NCBI GenBank assembly: GCA_020740775.1
Contig: JAHEWK010000009.1
Coordinates: 744,001 to 808,000, forward strand
Source: Ilyonectria destructans
Taxonomy: Eukaryota; Ascomycota; Sordariomycetes; Hypocreales; Nectriaceae
Length of the DNA: 64,000 nt
Direction of reading: 5' to 3'
In this document: positions 1 through 10,458 of the stretch, piece by piece
How the letters are laid out: each line of letters opens with the position of its first letter
Numbering within the stretch: position 1 is the first letter of the stretch
Notes under the pieces: model-generated
Told to the model about the DNA's origin: nothing
Database searches by the model: none
What the model saw: the letters and a program-made list of their open reading frames with translations, nothing else
Translations under genes and position numbers: made by a program

Positions 1-1
1 G

Positions 2-1716
2 GAGCTGCAGATCCAGACACTCCTGAGCTTGGATCCATGGTTGATCGACGTGGATGACCGCCGTCTAATTCGCATGTCCGAGGCCGAGGACATTGTATAC
101 GCTGCTCTTAGCTACGTGTGGGGCGGACCGCAACCAATGTTGCTGAAGGAAAACATGGAACGGATGCAAGAGGCCGGGGCTCTCGACCAGTCAAATGTCT
201 GCTCACCAATTATCCGAGATGCCATGCTCGTCTGCCGCAGGACAGGTGTTCGATATCTGTGGGTGGGTTGCATCGTGAAAGGAATCATAGCATATGAGGG
301 CATTTTTAACTCCCAAATGTGTAGGTGGATGCGCTCTGCATCTTACAAGACGCCACACCCGAGGAGCTGTCAAAGCAAGTTGACAATATGGACTCCATCT
401 ACGCCAACGCCTACTTCACTATAGTCGCGGCCGATAGCGCCAGCGCGCACCAAGGTATTCACGGCGTCAGCATAAGACGAACCCCACCAGAGCCTTTCGG
501 GTTTTATCTCGTCGAAAAGGACTCGGTTGACATATGCGACGCCAGCTTGGGCATCTCGTCAGCTGAAATTCTAGCAAACTCGACAAAGTGGGCGACGCGA
601 GCATGGACGTATCAAGAGGCGCTGCTGTCCCGTAGGCTTCTTGTCTTTACAGAGGAGCTGTGTTTCTTGATCTGTCCTGGCGGCGTCGGTGGCCGTGAAG
701 ATATGGTACCAGAGAACTTCACGGAAAAGCAAGCGCCATTTCGCGACCGGAACCATCTGCTCTTTCTCCGGGAGGATAGTCCTGATTTTAAGAGCCCAAC
801 CGCCCTGTACGATATAATTACGGCATTCTCCGCTCGCGATCTAACCATGCCTGACGATATCATAAAAGCATTCAGCGGGATTATGACGGTGATGAAGGAA
901 CAGCATGGGGAAATGAGATACGGCATGCCCTGGAGAGACTTGAACTTTGCACTATCATGGAAGCACCACGGTCTCGATCCAGGCTCGACTGCCTCAATTA
1001 GGCGCGCGTACGGAGGTTTTCTTGTTGGACATCCCAGTGGCCAGCGCGAGGGCTTCCCCACCTGGTCCTGGGTAGGGTGGTTACATGATGGTGCCAAAGT
1101 CCAGTTTCCTGGGCGTAAACTTACCGCAAAAGCCGCAATTCACTATATCAGCGACGTTGGGAACTTGGAAACGATCAGTGGTTGCTCTGAACCAGACGGA
1201 CCGAGTCAAGAAGAATCATCCGAGATATTCAAGTCATTGTCATACCCGCTAACAGACGACGAGAAACATCATACCTGGAATACTCTCGCGGACTTTGATC
1301 TTCCACTGGACTCTTTGCTGATCCTCAAAACCCTTGTTCTTCGGATCTGCATCGACCACGTGCCAACAGAAATATCCGGGGACTGGGGAAGCTATGTGCA
1401 CAACTTTGAAAAGGGAAAGCAGCTAGCACAAAATAAGGCCAGCCCGCTCGACGACGCCTACCGATCTGTCATTCACGTGAGTCGAGACTGGATGGATAAT
1501 AAAGGCGATGAGCTCGAGTTTGCGGTTCTCGGTGCGCACATGTCAGACCCCAAGACGCTGCACCTGGAGACGATAGTGATCGACCGGAGCGGGGACGTCT
1601 GCTACAGGGTCGGTGCTACGGACCTTAGGTTCAAGGTAGCTGAAGGAAGTTCTATAGAGGAGACCCTTTTCTGTATCGTCAAGAAGAATGCAGTGGATAT
1701 TGTTATCCTTGGATAG
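2..1716 (+). CDS. HET-domain (heterokaryon incompatibility) protein, 5' partial
   Basis: Exons 2-262 and 325-1716. The frame is open to the window edge, so the true start lies upstream; at least 550 residues are visible. The HET core is clear: ALSYVWGG, then RYLW joined across a 62-bp intron (GTGGGT...TGTAG) to VDALCILQD, then a segment with DSIYANAYFTIVAADSA. The GTG at 325 is the first exon-2 codon and not a start. HET proteins act in fungal nonself recognition and trigger regulated cell death after fusion of unlike hyphae. The C-terminal two thirds are family-specific and carry no other domain I recognise. The gene is followed within 240 bp by a DNA transposon, a common neighbour for this fast-evolving family. 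Family call is certain; partner and allele specificity are unknown. Confidence 0.88.
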
Positions 1717-1950
1717 TTTCTAACATTGGCTGAAGAGCTAAGAGATCTCTTTATATCTATAGTACTGTAGAAGCTATGAATACAAGACTTAATCTTGGAA
1801 TGCCTGCTACACTCTTCCACAGAGGTATTCAATAGCTTTAAAATGGGGTTTAATATTGTACAGGATTTGAAATACACTTTGAGCAAGGGATGTAATATAA
1901 ATATTTACTTGAGAGGTGGAGGAGTGTTAACAGGTGAAGGGGCGTTAATA

Positions 1951-2002
1951 AGTCGGACCACCCATTAGCTGACCGACCCCTTACCTGACCGCCCCACTTA
2001 CA
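1951..2002 (+). repeat. left terminal inverted repeat of the pogo element
   Basis: Starts AGTCGGACCACCC next to TA. It matches the reverse complement of 3775-3826 except at one position (GGTCAGG against GGTTAGG in the right-end orientation). Confidence 0.95.
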
Positions 2003-2151
2003 TAGCAACTAAAATCGCAATTCAACTTCACTTATAGATAAAATAACAACTAAAAGACCTAATTGGTCCATTTCAACTGATTTTTAATAAACTAACTAAT
2101 TAAATTTCTAAATATCAAAAAATCAACCAATAAGAATAAAGAAAAAACGAG

Positions 2152-3684
2152 CTATTCTGAATCTTCAACCTCAGGCGTTTTTATTCGCCTTCTTGCCCTC
2201 TTAACATTCCGGATATCTTGAAATAGCCTATTTGGGTCTTTATAAACCCGTCCTCTTTTCCTAGCCTTTGATTGGCTTGAATTTTGATCTTGGACTTTGA
2301 TTTTTTCTTCTAATTGGGCAATTTGGAACTGGAGCCTATCAAATCCCTTGCTAATAGTCCGTAACAGCTGTCTCGTAGTTGGGCTAGCTAGCATTTCCTT
2401 CTTATGAGAACGGACCAATGAAGCAATGTCTCTTGAATTGCTAGGGGTTATAAAAGGGATGATTTCAGACCTCTGATTCGTTTTTGGAGAAATAGGAGCT
2501 TCTGATTGGACCGTAATTGTATCGTTAGGGTTGTGAATAACGAATTTACTACCCATTGGCTTTGATATGTTGATTGGCCACAACCCGGCTCCTCTCCAAC
2601 CTGATAAGGCATTTTTAGTAGTAAGAGCCTTCTTCCTTGCCTCAAAATAGCAAGTAAGAAAGTCTTTCTTTCTAGTTGGGCTAATATTAGTGAGGGGATT
2701 GGCTAGTGTTAAGGCGGCTCGATATGCAGCTTTAAGTGGCCCAAAGACTGATATATCAAGAGGCTGAAGAACGTGGCTTGTGTGAGGCGGCAAATAGAGT
2801 AAATGGACCCTATTGGTCACATAAATACGCATAAAATCAGGCGTTATGTGTGATCCATGCCCATCTAGGATGAGGAGCCTCTTCTCATTGGTCCGGGCTG
2901 GCTTAGAGCCTGGAAGGAAGACTTCCTGCAGCCAAGTAAGGCTAATTTCGTCATTAGTCCAGCCCTTATCAGACGATGTGAATTTCCAATTGGTCAGAAA
3001 GTCCAATTCCTCTGGAAACCATTGGTATTGGACGTATTTGCCTTTAAAGACGACTAATGGGTTGAGGCACCTTCCTGTTGTAGAAATAGCCTTAAGAATA
3101 GTTATCCAATTAAGGTTATGTGGCTGTTTCTTAATTGTCGATCGGAGCTCTGATTGGCCAACTACAAGCCCGTTGGTTCCGAGCCCTTGGAAGACTCCAG
3201 TTTCGTCAAAATTCCAACGGTTGCGTGGAGGGATCGATTTGACCCCTGGTTGGTCCAATAGGTTATAGAACCCACGAATAGCAGCTGGATTTGCTCCATT
3301 TATCCTTTTCCGGTCAATTCCCTTTCCTTTGAGTGTTTTTATTCGCTGGTTGCGGCGTAGGAAGCCAGTCATCCAGTGCTTTCCGAGTTGTCGGTTGACG
3401 CCACTTTCGCCCAACAAGGAAGTTGCTAACTTCCGGATCTGGCTATAAGTCAATGCCATTCCGAGCTTATCTTGTAAGATGAGCCAATCACAGAGCTGGT
3501 CTTCCTGGTTCTTAGAAAGCACCTGACGCCATTCGTGGGCTTCGTTGCGGCTTGGGACGCTATTGAGCTTGGTCCGTAGGGTTGAATAAGGAACAACGCG
3601 CTCATTGGCTGCTTTTCGCATTGATAGACCATTTTTCACATCCTGAATGGCTAGTTGGAGGTCTTCTTCGGTGTATTTAGGCAT
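2152..3684 (-). CDS. pogo/Fot1-type DDE transposase, 510 aa
   Basis: A single uninterrupted frame inside the inverted repeats. The N-terminus (about residues 1-45) is a Psq-type helix-turn-helix (YTEEDLQLAIQDV). It is followed by a CENP-B-type DNA-binding region (about 60-125, with QIRKLATSLLG and WMTGFLRR). The DDE_1 catalytic core shows D160 (WNFDETG), D274 (LILDGHGSH) and D310 (LQPLDISVFGPLK); the D274-D310 gap of 35 fits the pogo/Fot1 DDxD arrangement. The C-terminal 80 residues are basic with a likely coiled coil (FQIAQLEEKIKVQ) and nuclear-localisation-like KARKRGR. It cuts and pastes the element at TA sites. No stop or frameshift is visible, so it may be functional. Confidence 0.95.
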   Translation of the reverse strand: MPKYTEEDLQLAIQDVKNGLSMRKAANERVVPYSTLRTKLNSVPSRNEAHEWRQVLSKNQEDQLCDWLILQDKLGMALTYSQIRKLATSLLGESGVNRQLGKHWMTGFLRRNQRIKTLKGKGIDRKRINGANPAAIRGFYNLLDQPGVKSIPPRNRWNFDETGVFQGLGTNGLVVGQSELRSTIKKQPHNLNWITILKAISTTGRCLNPLVVFKGKYVQYQWFPEELDFLTNWKFTSSDKGWTNDEISLTWLQEVFLPGSKPARTNEKRLLILDGHGSHITPDFMRIYVTNRVHLLYLPPHTSHVLQPLDISVFGPLKAAYRAALTLANPLTNISPTRKKDFLTCYFEARKKALTTKNALSGWRGAGLWPINISKPMGSKFVIHNPNDTITVQSEAPISPKTNQRSEIIPFITPSNSRDIASLVRSHKKEMLASPTTRQLLRTISKGFDRLQFQIAQLEEKIKVQDQNSSQSKARKRGRVYKDPNRLFQDIRNVKRARRRIKTPEVEDSE

Positions 3685-3774
3685 GAAAATAACGAAAATA
3701 AGGTTAAATTGACCAATTGAGTGTTATTGAAGGAAGAAACGCGTGTGGCTAGAGGCGCGTTGTGGTTGACGCGT

Positions 3775-3826
3775 TGTAAGTGGGGCGGTTAGGTAAGGGG
3801 TCGGTCAGCTAATGGGTGGTCCGACT
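3775..3826 (-). repeat. right terminal inverted repeat of the pogo element
   Basis: Ends GGGTGGTCCGACT followed by TA. It is the inverted partner of 1951-2002. Similarity stops sharply at the inner edge, so the repeat is about 52 bp. Confidence 0.95.
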
Positions 3827-3866
3827 TAGATGAAGGACTGATAGCAGGTGAAAGACTGACGGCAGG

Positions 3867-4511
3867 CGATGGGCTGTCCAACGGGACATTGTCCTGTCTA
3901 CCGTGTCCGAGCAAGTCGTCAGCCTCCGGGCGGACGGTGTCGTCGTCGTCAATGACGGAAGCAGCACGACCATCACCACCATGTCGGTCTCGGGCGATTC
4001 GGCTGGCTCTGTTGTCGTGTACAGCGGAACAGCTCTAACGCTAGGCGGCTCAGCTGCGACCATGACCAACGTTGTCGTCGCGTTGCCTGGCGCTGATAGC
4101 GCCGGTTCTACTGGATCTAGCTAAGTGGGCTCGGGCGCGATTGTGTCTACTGTAGCCGAGTAGGTCGTCAGTCTGGGAACGGATGGTGTCGTTGTCGTCG
4201 AATACGGCAGCAGCACGGCCAAGACTCACACCATCCCAGCGAGCGGTGTCATCATGTCCGAATCGATTGCTTCGGTATCTTCAGTTGTTGTGTATCATGG
4301 AACAGCGCTGACTTTGGGCGGCCCGGTTGTTACGGTGACCGACGCTGTCGTCATATTGCCTGGCGCGAACGCCTCCGGTTCGGCAGACTCTGGATACTCT
4401 ACCCCCGAGTCTACTCCCGTCCAGGTAGGCACCTCGCCTACAAGCAAAGTAACGAGCGGGGCTCTATGTTTGATTCTAAACATGCTTACTTCTACATGCA
4501 TTATGTATTAA
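3867..4511 (+). pseudogene. decayed repeat-type cell-surface protein gene
   Basis: One frame reads through two in-frame stops (TAA near 4122, TAG near 4158) and holds two copies of the same module. Copy one has VSEQVVSLRADGVVVV then SVVVYSGTALTLGGSAA. Copy two has VAE-stop-VVSLGTDGVVVV then SSVVVYHGTALTLGGPV. The second stop replaces the CAA of copy one with TAG. The V/G/S/T-rich beta-repeat pattern resembles extracellular, often GPI-anchored, fungal wall proteins; the last residues (SGALCLILNML) are weakly hydrophobic. No start or signal peptide is left, and the pogo element sits only 40 bp upstream. The family is an inference from composition and repeat style. Confidence 0.5.
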
Positions 4512-4969
4512 TGATTGTTAGGGGACAATGCGTCATGTTGACTGTGGTAAACAGCCACTTGGTGTTAGTTTAGGCGAGGTTATTATAAATTATGATCCTC
4601 TTCTCCTCATAACTCCCCTTGAACATATTCCTCAGTCACCGGGCACTTACGTGTTCCATTTATAAAGGGAACTGTCAACTTGAGTGATGCCATCTAGCTG
4701 GCTGATGGACCACTATGCGCCAGCCCGTGCATTGATCAATTGCACCATGCTCGATGAGATCAGGTCTAAGGCGCCGTCGGAAGAGACGTTACGTCTCATG
4801 CAAGCGTCTCGGTATGTGTATGAAAAGAATTGAGGCAGTTTATTGAACCGACACTGACTGACTACCGGTTCGTTAACGTATTCAGACACCAGCGATCTAG
4901 TCTCGATTCCCAGATATTGTCTAGACATGCCGCCCTCCACCATGCGCTTTCGCCTCTGTGGTGATACAT
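4512..4969. other. gene-free spacer
   Basis: I see no coding signal. It holds the 3' flanks of the decayed surface-protein gene (plus strand) and of the convergent 587-aa gene (minus strand). Confidence 0.5.
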
Positions 4970-6733
4970 TTAGTATGGCGGATTCTGATCATATTGCTGG
5001 TTTTGATGGTAGCCCTGATTCTGTTGGTAACCCTGGGACTGGTTCGACTGGTGTTGCTGAGGGTAAGACTGCTGGGGTGGTTGATACTGGTCAGGCCGAT
5101 ACTCCTGATGGGATTGGTGCTGGTCAGGCCTGTATTCCTGATGGGATTGCTGTTGGTCAGGCCTGTATTCTTGATGAGACTGATGCTGATCAGGCCGGTA
5201 TTCTTGGTGGGACTGGTGCTGGTCAGGTCGATATTCCTGATGGGCTTGCTGTTGGTCAGGCCTGTATTCCTGATGCTGCTGCTGCTGGTATTGCGAAGGG
5301 GGGTTGTATCCTTGTTGAGCATGCGACTGTCCACCATACTGTTCATGAGAAACAGGAGGAACATGACCTCCCTGTGAAGAGGGAACAGGCTGGTTTGCGC
5401 CACCGAGGTGCGCATTAGCTGTTGGCGCTCCCACACTCACACCCTCATTGCCAATATCATCCGGCACGGAGATTTTGACCTTGGGCAAGTACTTCTGCAC
5501 CTTTTGCTCCACCATCTTCTGCACAAAGACCCAGCTTTCGCGCTCAAACTTTCGATGTCCGCCGTTGACGACACCCAGAATGCTCTCCCGCAGCGTCTCC
5601 TGTACCTTTCGCACGAGGCTGCGGATCTTGTTGACCAGCTTGGCCTTGATGTCGTCTCCGAAGCCGCGGTCTGCCTGAGAGCCGGCGTCGCGGTCGAGCT
5701 GCGAGTCGAATGGGTTTCCACCGAGAATCTTCTCAAGCGGGCGCTGGAACTCATCGGGCAGCAACTCGAACAGCTGCTTCTCGATGCCGCCCAGCACCTT
5801 GCGGAACTCGAGGCGAACGTCCCTGTGGACTCTGCCAAGGCCCGTACTTAGCTTGTTGCTGATGACCTTGGAGAAGCCGCCACTGCTTTCTCCCTCGGGA
5901 CCATCGCGATCCCGATCACCCAAACCTCGCGAAGATCCCTCGTGGGATGACTTCTTGCTTCCGAACAAGCCTCCAAGCCCCTTTACAATGTCCTTGACCT
6001 GGTCTTCAATCTCGCCCTTGACTCCGTCGCCGAGATCCCGCGTGCTCGTGTTACCGCGCAACCAGCGTTTGATGTGATCCAGCGCGATGCGGGTGAACTG
6101 CTCGGCGATGGGGGCGTGCTGCTCCCGCAGCTTCAGGCCGACCTTCTCCTTGATCTCGGGGCTGATGAGGCGCGCCGTATCTTCTGGGTTGCGTGATGCG
6201 TCCTTGACGGTGTTGCTGATTACGCCGAGAAGGCCATCCAGCTCGAAGCCCTGGCCTCCGGATCTCTTGTTGTCGTCCAGATGGTCTTGAACAGCGTCGA
6301 TGGCGGCGGAGAGGAAGCCCCTAGCTCCGCTGGAAGAGTCGCGGTTGCCTCCTCCACGGGACCGAGTCTCGCCTGGACCATCGCGGCCTTCGGTGAGGTT
6401 GAGAATGTCACGCAAGTCGTCGCCTGCTTCGTCAGTGACCTTGCTGAAGCTGCGAGTCAGCTTGGCGATCTCGTCGGCGAAAGGCAGAGACTGGCCGCCG
6501 TAAGAATCCGGGGCTGCATCGTCCAGACTGCGTGAGTTGCTCGAAGAGTTGCCGCCGTCCTTGTTGAAGAGCGAGCGAAAGGCATCGACAACCTGCGTCT
6601 CCAGCATGTCGATGGTCTTCTGTTGAAACTCCTCCAGCTCAGTCGTGATGCGGGGCTGGATCTGAGGGGCAAGCGAGTCGACATATTCGTCAACCTTTTT
6701 CATCAACACCTCGGGGACGGCGTGAGAAGACAT
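4970..6733 (-). CDS. uncharacterised 587-aa protein with a C-terminal QEYRPDQ tandem repeat
   Basis: A single exon with ATG at 6733. I do not recognise the family. Residues 1-60 and about 180-420 are charged, predicted helical and leucine-patterned (MKKVDEYVDSLAPQIQPRITTELEEFQ; LSTGLGRVHRDVRLEFRKVLGG; KLVNKIRSLVRKVQETL), separated by G/S/D/R-rich low-complexity stretches. No signal peptide or membrane segment is visible. From about residue 475 the protein becomes Q/P/Y/H-rich, with six near-identical 11-residue units of the type HQEYRPDQHQS, then a QNQGYHQNQQYDQN tail that looks disordered and prion-like. The plus-strand frames across 4927-6535 are shadows of this biased composition. It is probably cytosolic; function unknown. 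Confidence 0.75.
   Translation of the reverse strand: MSSHAVPEVLMKKVDEYVDSLAPQIQPRITTELEEFQQKTIDMLETQVVDAFRSLFNKDGGNSSSNSRSLDDAAPDSYGGQSLPFADEIAKLTRSFSKVTDEAGDDLRDILNLTEGRDGPGETRSRGGGNRDSSSGARGFLSAAIDAVQDHLDDNKRSGGQGFELDGLLGVISNTVKDASRNPEDTARLISPEIKEKVGLKLREQHAPIAEQFTRIALDHIKRWLRGNTSTRDLGDGVKGEIEDQVKDIVKGLGGLFGSKKSSHEGSSRGLGDRDRDGPEGESSGGFSKVISNKLSTGLGRVHRDVRLEFRKVLGGIEKQLFELLPDEFQRPLEKILGGNPFDSQLDRDAGSQADRGFGDDIKAKLVNKIRSLVRKVQETLRESILGVVNGGHRKFERESWVFVQKMVEQKVQKYLPKVKISVPDDIGNEGVSVGAPTANAHLGGANQPVPSSQGGHVPPVSHEQYGGQSHAQQGYNPPSQYQQQQHQEYRPDQQQAHQEYRPDQHQSHQEYRPDQHQSHQEYRPDQQQSHQEYRPDQHQSHQEYRPDQYQPPQQSYPQQHQSNQSQGYQQNQGYHQNQQYDQNPPY
5083..5280 (-). repeat. 33-bp coding minisatellite
   Basis: About six tandem 33-bp units, each coding HQEYRPDQ(H/Q/Y)Q(S/A/P) on the minus strand. 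Units differ by scattered substitutions, mostly at the ninth repeat residue. The 33-bp period keeps the frame, so unit number can change without breaking the protein. Confidence 0.9.
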
Positions 6734-8065
6734 GGTTGTAGTTGTAATTCTGTCAGGAATAGTTGAGTTGATGAGCGATCTGATAGTTATCTGGTGCTAA
6801 CCTTAGCACGGCAAGGGGCGCTCTGGTGGTGAGATAGTTGGAGAAGCTGAGCTGGACTTGTGCGTTGTCAGTCTGGCCATCTGACGTCAGCGCCTGCACG
6901 GACCACCTAAAGAAGACTGATTAACGTAACACGAGTTCCCAGTGAAAGAGATCATCAACGGTAGTTATTCTTCAATATATACACAAGTCTAATCGGGTCC
7001 CAAAAGAGGAAACCTTCCCCAGACTTGGGGTCCTACAGGGGGGTGGCCCTTGCAAATGTCAGTTACATGATAAGAAAAATGCTGACGAAGTAGATCTGCT
7101 GACTAATCAGTCTTGAGAGTGAACGGACTGGGGATGGAGAGGGAAATAGAAGGTCAACATCAGCCTCAAGGCTATTTAAGGCGAGGACTAATTATTACCG
7201 TCTTTAATAGCTCTTGGGAATCTCGGTCATGACCCTAACTCGCTCGGATTCACCCCGGGTACTAGAACCGCTGACCGTGTAACCTGAAATCTTCTTCCGC
7301 GTGGACATGCATGCCCACCGTCGAGTACACCGTCGATTTATTCAGTTAAAGTGGTCCCAGTGCCAGCTAAACTGAAACTTTAATAATAGACTATCCTGTA
7401 AAGTTATACAAGCGAAAGCCCTGCAGTGAACTCTAAGCCTCAACCAGTCAGCTCATGCCATTCCGCATTTGCTTCACTGAGATTCTACACCCAGCGTAAT
7501 ATACATGGGCTATCATTGTTAAGTTATCAATAATGCCCAAACTATCAGTGTCATGGAGGAAAAGGTAGCACCGTTGCAGCCAATCTTATCATACAAAGCA
7601 AATTGGCATGCAGGCTCATGTTGGGACCCATAGTGCCCATCCCGAGGCAATTCCGACCCGACGCCGTAAGACGGATCCGAAGGCGGCATCTGAAAATGTT
7701 AATGACTCGGAGTACGGCCCGAAAATGGGGTGGATAAAGAAACGTAGCCTCCATTGTACGTCCACTGTATCCAGATCGAAAAAGGGCTTAGCGCCTTTAC
7801 TTTATCGGCCCGCATCGGACGCGAGACAGCGAGGGAGTCCGATAAAGCATTGATAGGCATAACTTGTTATCTGCAGCTCCAGTTTGAAGTGGATCAAATT
7901 CAGCTGACTCTCTCTATTAAAGCTGAAGTGTGCTTGGTACAGGATGGTACTCTATCCGTCTCCTAACATTGGTACACTTCACTTCACGGGTACGCTTCCA
8001 TACATTACTAAAACACCATCACCGCCCTTATCACATCTGTGGACAAACTCAGTCAAGTTCACAAA
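6734..8065. other. divergent intergenic region with ATCGG sites near the amine oxidase
   Basis: No convincing gene. It serves as the promoter of the 587-aa gene (minus) and of the amine oxidase (plus). At 7801-7846 lie TTTATCGG (7801-7808), ATCGG (7814-7818) and CCGATAAA (7839-7846). The outer two form an 8-bp inverted repeat about 220 bp before the amine oxidase ATG. Confidence 0.5.
7801..7846. promoter_or_regulatory. ATCGG cluster / 8-bp inverted repeat before the amine oxidase
   Basis: TTTATCGG and CCGATAAA face each other across 30 bp, with a third ATCGG between them. The same pentamer is clustered before other genes of this region. A binding role for a Zn2Cys6 factor (CGG half-sites) is inferred. 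Confidence 0.4.
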
Positions 8066-10227
8066 ATGCATCCTCTTGACCCCCTCACGCCGGCCGAGAT
8101 CACTCTCGCAGCCGCGCTCATCAGGAAGCACAACCCAGAGAACAGTGTCCATTTTAAAAACATCACACTGATCGAACCGCTTAAACAGGACCTGAGGAAG
8201 TTTCTGGCTGCGGAACGAAGCGGCGCTAGTTTGCCAACTCTTCCTCGCCGGGTATCCGCCTTGTATTATCACAGGGGAACTGCCGACTTGTTCTACACGG
8301 CAGTGGATTTGGGTGCCTCGGCGATAGAGCGGGTGGAAAAGCTCGATCCACGATACCATGGACAAGCCGACATGGATGAAGTGGTTGAAGTGAGGGATAG
8401 GTGTTTGAGCCATCCCAAGGTGATTGAACGGATTGAAAAGTACCGACTCCCCGAAAACTTGAGTATTGTTTGTGATACGTGGCCGTACGGACGTGACGAA
8501 GAGAAGCAGAATAGGAGACTTGCGCAAGTGAGAATCGCTACCGCCTACTCCTAGAAAGGAAATCCCACTGACAGATAACACTAGTGCTTTCTTTACGCTA
8601 AAGATCGGTCTCATCCAGGTTCCAACTCTTACGATAACCCCCTCCCATTTTCCCCCATTATTGACTACATCACCAAAGAACTTGTCGACATCATCGAGTT
8701 GCCCATTGGCGCAGATCACAGTGTGAGGCCAGACGTCGAATACATTCCCCATCCGCCTAAGGAATGGCACCACGACCTTCATTCCGAGCCCAAGCGAGCA
8801 GATCTCAAGCCCCTCACTGTCCACCAACCAGCGGGTGCTTCTTTCACTGTCGATGGGCATCTCGTGCAGTGGCAAAAATGGCGGTTCAGAGTTGGCTTCA
8901 ATTGGCGTGAAGGCATGGTGCTGCACGATGTGACGTACGATGGGCGGGAGCTGTTCCATCGTCTCAGTTTGAGCGAGATGTTTGTGCCATACGGCGATCC
9001 CAGGTCTCCATACTCGAGGAAGAGTGTCTTTGACGTTGGAGATATCGGAGCTGGCGTTGCTGCGAACAATTTGGCACTGGGATGTGACTGCTTGGGACTT
9101 ATCAAGGTACGTGATCTTCGCCTGTCCCTTGAATGCACAGAACCATTCGCACGTTCAAAGTGAAGTTGTTGACTCTGGAACCTGGACAGTATTTCTCCTT
9201 TACGCTCAGCGATTGGAACGGAAAGCCAGTCCAAAAGCCAAACGCCATCTGCATGCATGAGATTGATGATGGCATCGGCTGGAAACACACCGATGGCGCT
9301 ACGAAGCAAGTCTCCATCGTGCGATCTCGCGTTCTGGTGTTGCAAACCATCATCACTGTTGGCAACTACGAATACATCTTCATGTGGCACTTTGACCAAG
9401 CCGCCGCGCTCCATTATCGAATTCAAGCAACGGGAATTCTATCCACCGTTCCCATCGCTCCTGGGGCCAGAGTGCCATGGGGTACGAACGTCAACCATGG
9501 AGTAATGGCGCCTTACCATCAACATGTTTTCTCCTTGAGAATTGATCCTGCGATTGATGGAGATAAGAACAGTTTCATTGAGGAAGACTCTGTTGCTATG
9601 CCCTTCGATGAAAACAACCCTGTTGGCGTGGGTTACATCACCGAGAAGCGAGTTCTCTCCAGCTCGGGCTTTTCTGAAGCTCAACCAAACCGAGTCCATA
9701 AAATCATCAACCCATCCGTCATCAACCAGATAACAGGCAATCCTGTCGCGTATGCCATTCACAGCCCCCAGAAGCAGATGCTACTAGCCCATCCGCAATC
9801 ATGGCATGGAAAGCGTGCAAAGTTTGCGTTGCAGCCATACTGGGTCACCTCGTATCGCGACGGCGAATTGTACGCCGCTGGAGAATACACCTACCAATCG
9901 CTTCCAGACGACGTGCCAGGTGGCAATCCTCTGCAAAAGAAGGGCGATCTGGCTGCATGGGCCGGTCGAGGCGACAAGGTTGACGACGAGGATATTGTTT
10001 TGTGGCACTCGGTCAGCTTGACGCATAACCCTCGTCCAGAGGATTACCCTGTCATGCCTTGCGAGACGATGACAGTGAGCCTGAAGCCGAGTGGGTTCTT
10101 TGAGCAAAACCCTGCCTTGGATGTTCCGCAGAGTACTCAAAAGGCGAACCAAAGCGTGTTGTACAAGGAACGGCAAAACTCACTGGAGGAGAAAAGCACC
10201 AAAGCTTGCTGCGAGTCCAAGCTTTGA
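8066..10227 (+). CDS. copper-containing primary amine oxidase, peroxisomal, 673 aa
   Basis: Exons 8066-8527, 8585-9106 and 9190-10227. It oxidises primary amines to aldehydes with O2, releasing NH3 and H2O2 (EC 1.4.3.21). The topaquinone precursor tyrosine is Y388 in the TVGNYEY motif. Copper ligands are H438 and H440 (YHQHVF) and probably H607 (LTHNPRPEDYP). N-terminal N2/N3 domains occupy about 1-215 (LDPLTPAEI at the start), and the length is normal for the fungal family. The protein ends in ESKL, a type 1 peroxisomal targeting signal, so the H2O2 would be made where catalase sits. ATG 8066 (ACAAAATG) begins the conserved HPLDPLT region; the in-frame GTG at 8039 is only upstream open frame. 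The next gene (Zn2Cys6 regulator) is convergent. Physiological substrate unknown. Confidence 0.95.
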
Positions 10228-10458
10228 AGTTAAGGGCTTAAGCAAATCATCTTCTCCGTTCATTCTTCGTGTTTTTGGTGCATTCGGTTATCTAGTTCAG
10301 ACTAAGGTATTTAAATAGATGTTTTCCAATCAAATTATCCGTTGTATGCTTTCGAGGCTGTGACCAAGCAAATGGGTGAATGAACAAGCCAACTCTGATT
10401 CTCTTAACTTCCACAACAGCCCGGTTTTTGGGGAGTGAAAGAAGATGTGACAATTCTC

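Larger units (their letters stand above)
1951..3826. mobile_element. Fot1/pogo-type (Tc1-mariner superfamily) DNA transposon, apparently complete
   Basis: A 1,876-bp element bounded by inverted repeats at 1951-2002 and 3775-3826 (52 bp, one mismatch), flanked on both sides by TA (1949-1950 and 3827-3828), the expected target-site duplication. It encodes one uninterrupted transposase on the minus strand. The close match of the two ends and the open reading frame suggest recent activity or insertion. The gap between the ends and the transposase is AT-rich. It separates a HET gene from a decayed surface-protein gene. Confidence 0.95.

Noticed and set aside
4927..5418. 163-aa plus-strand frame with DTPDGIGAGQA-type repeats
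   Set aside because: It is the antisense of the HQEYRPDQ minisatellite; the minus-strand frame is longer, has an ATG start and non-repeat domains.
7979..8959. 326-aa minus-strand frame
   Set aside because: Antisense to amine oxidase exons 1 and 2; the plus-strand product is a clear enzyme.
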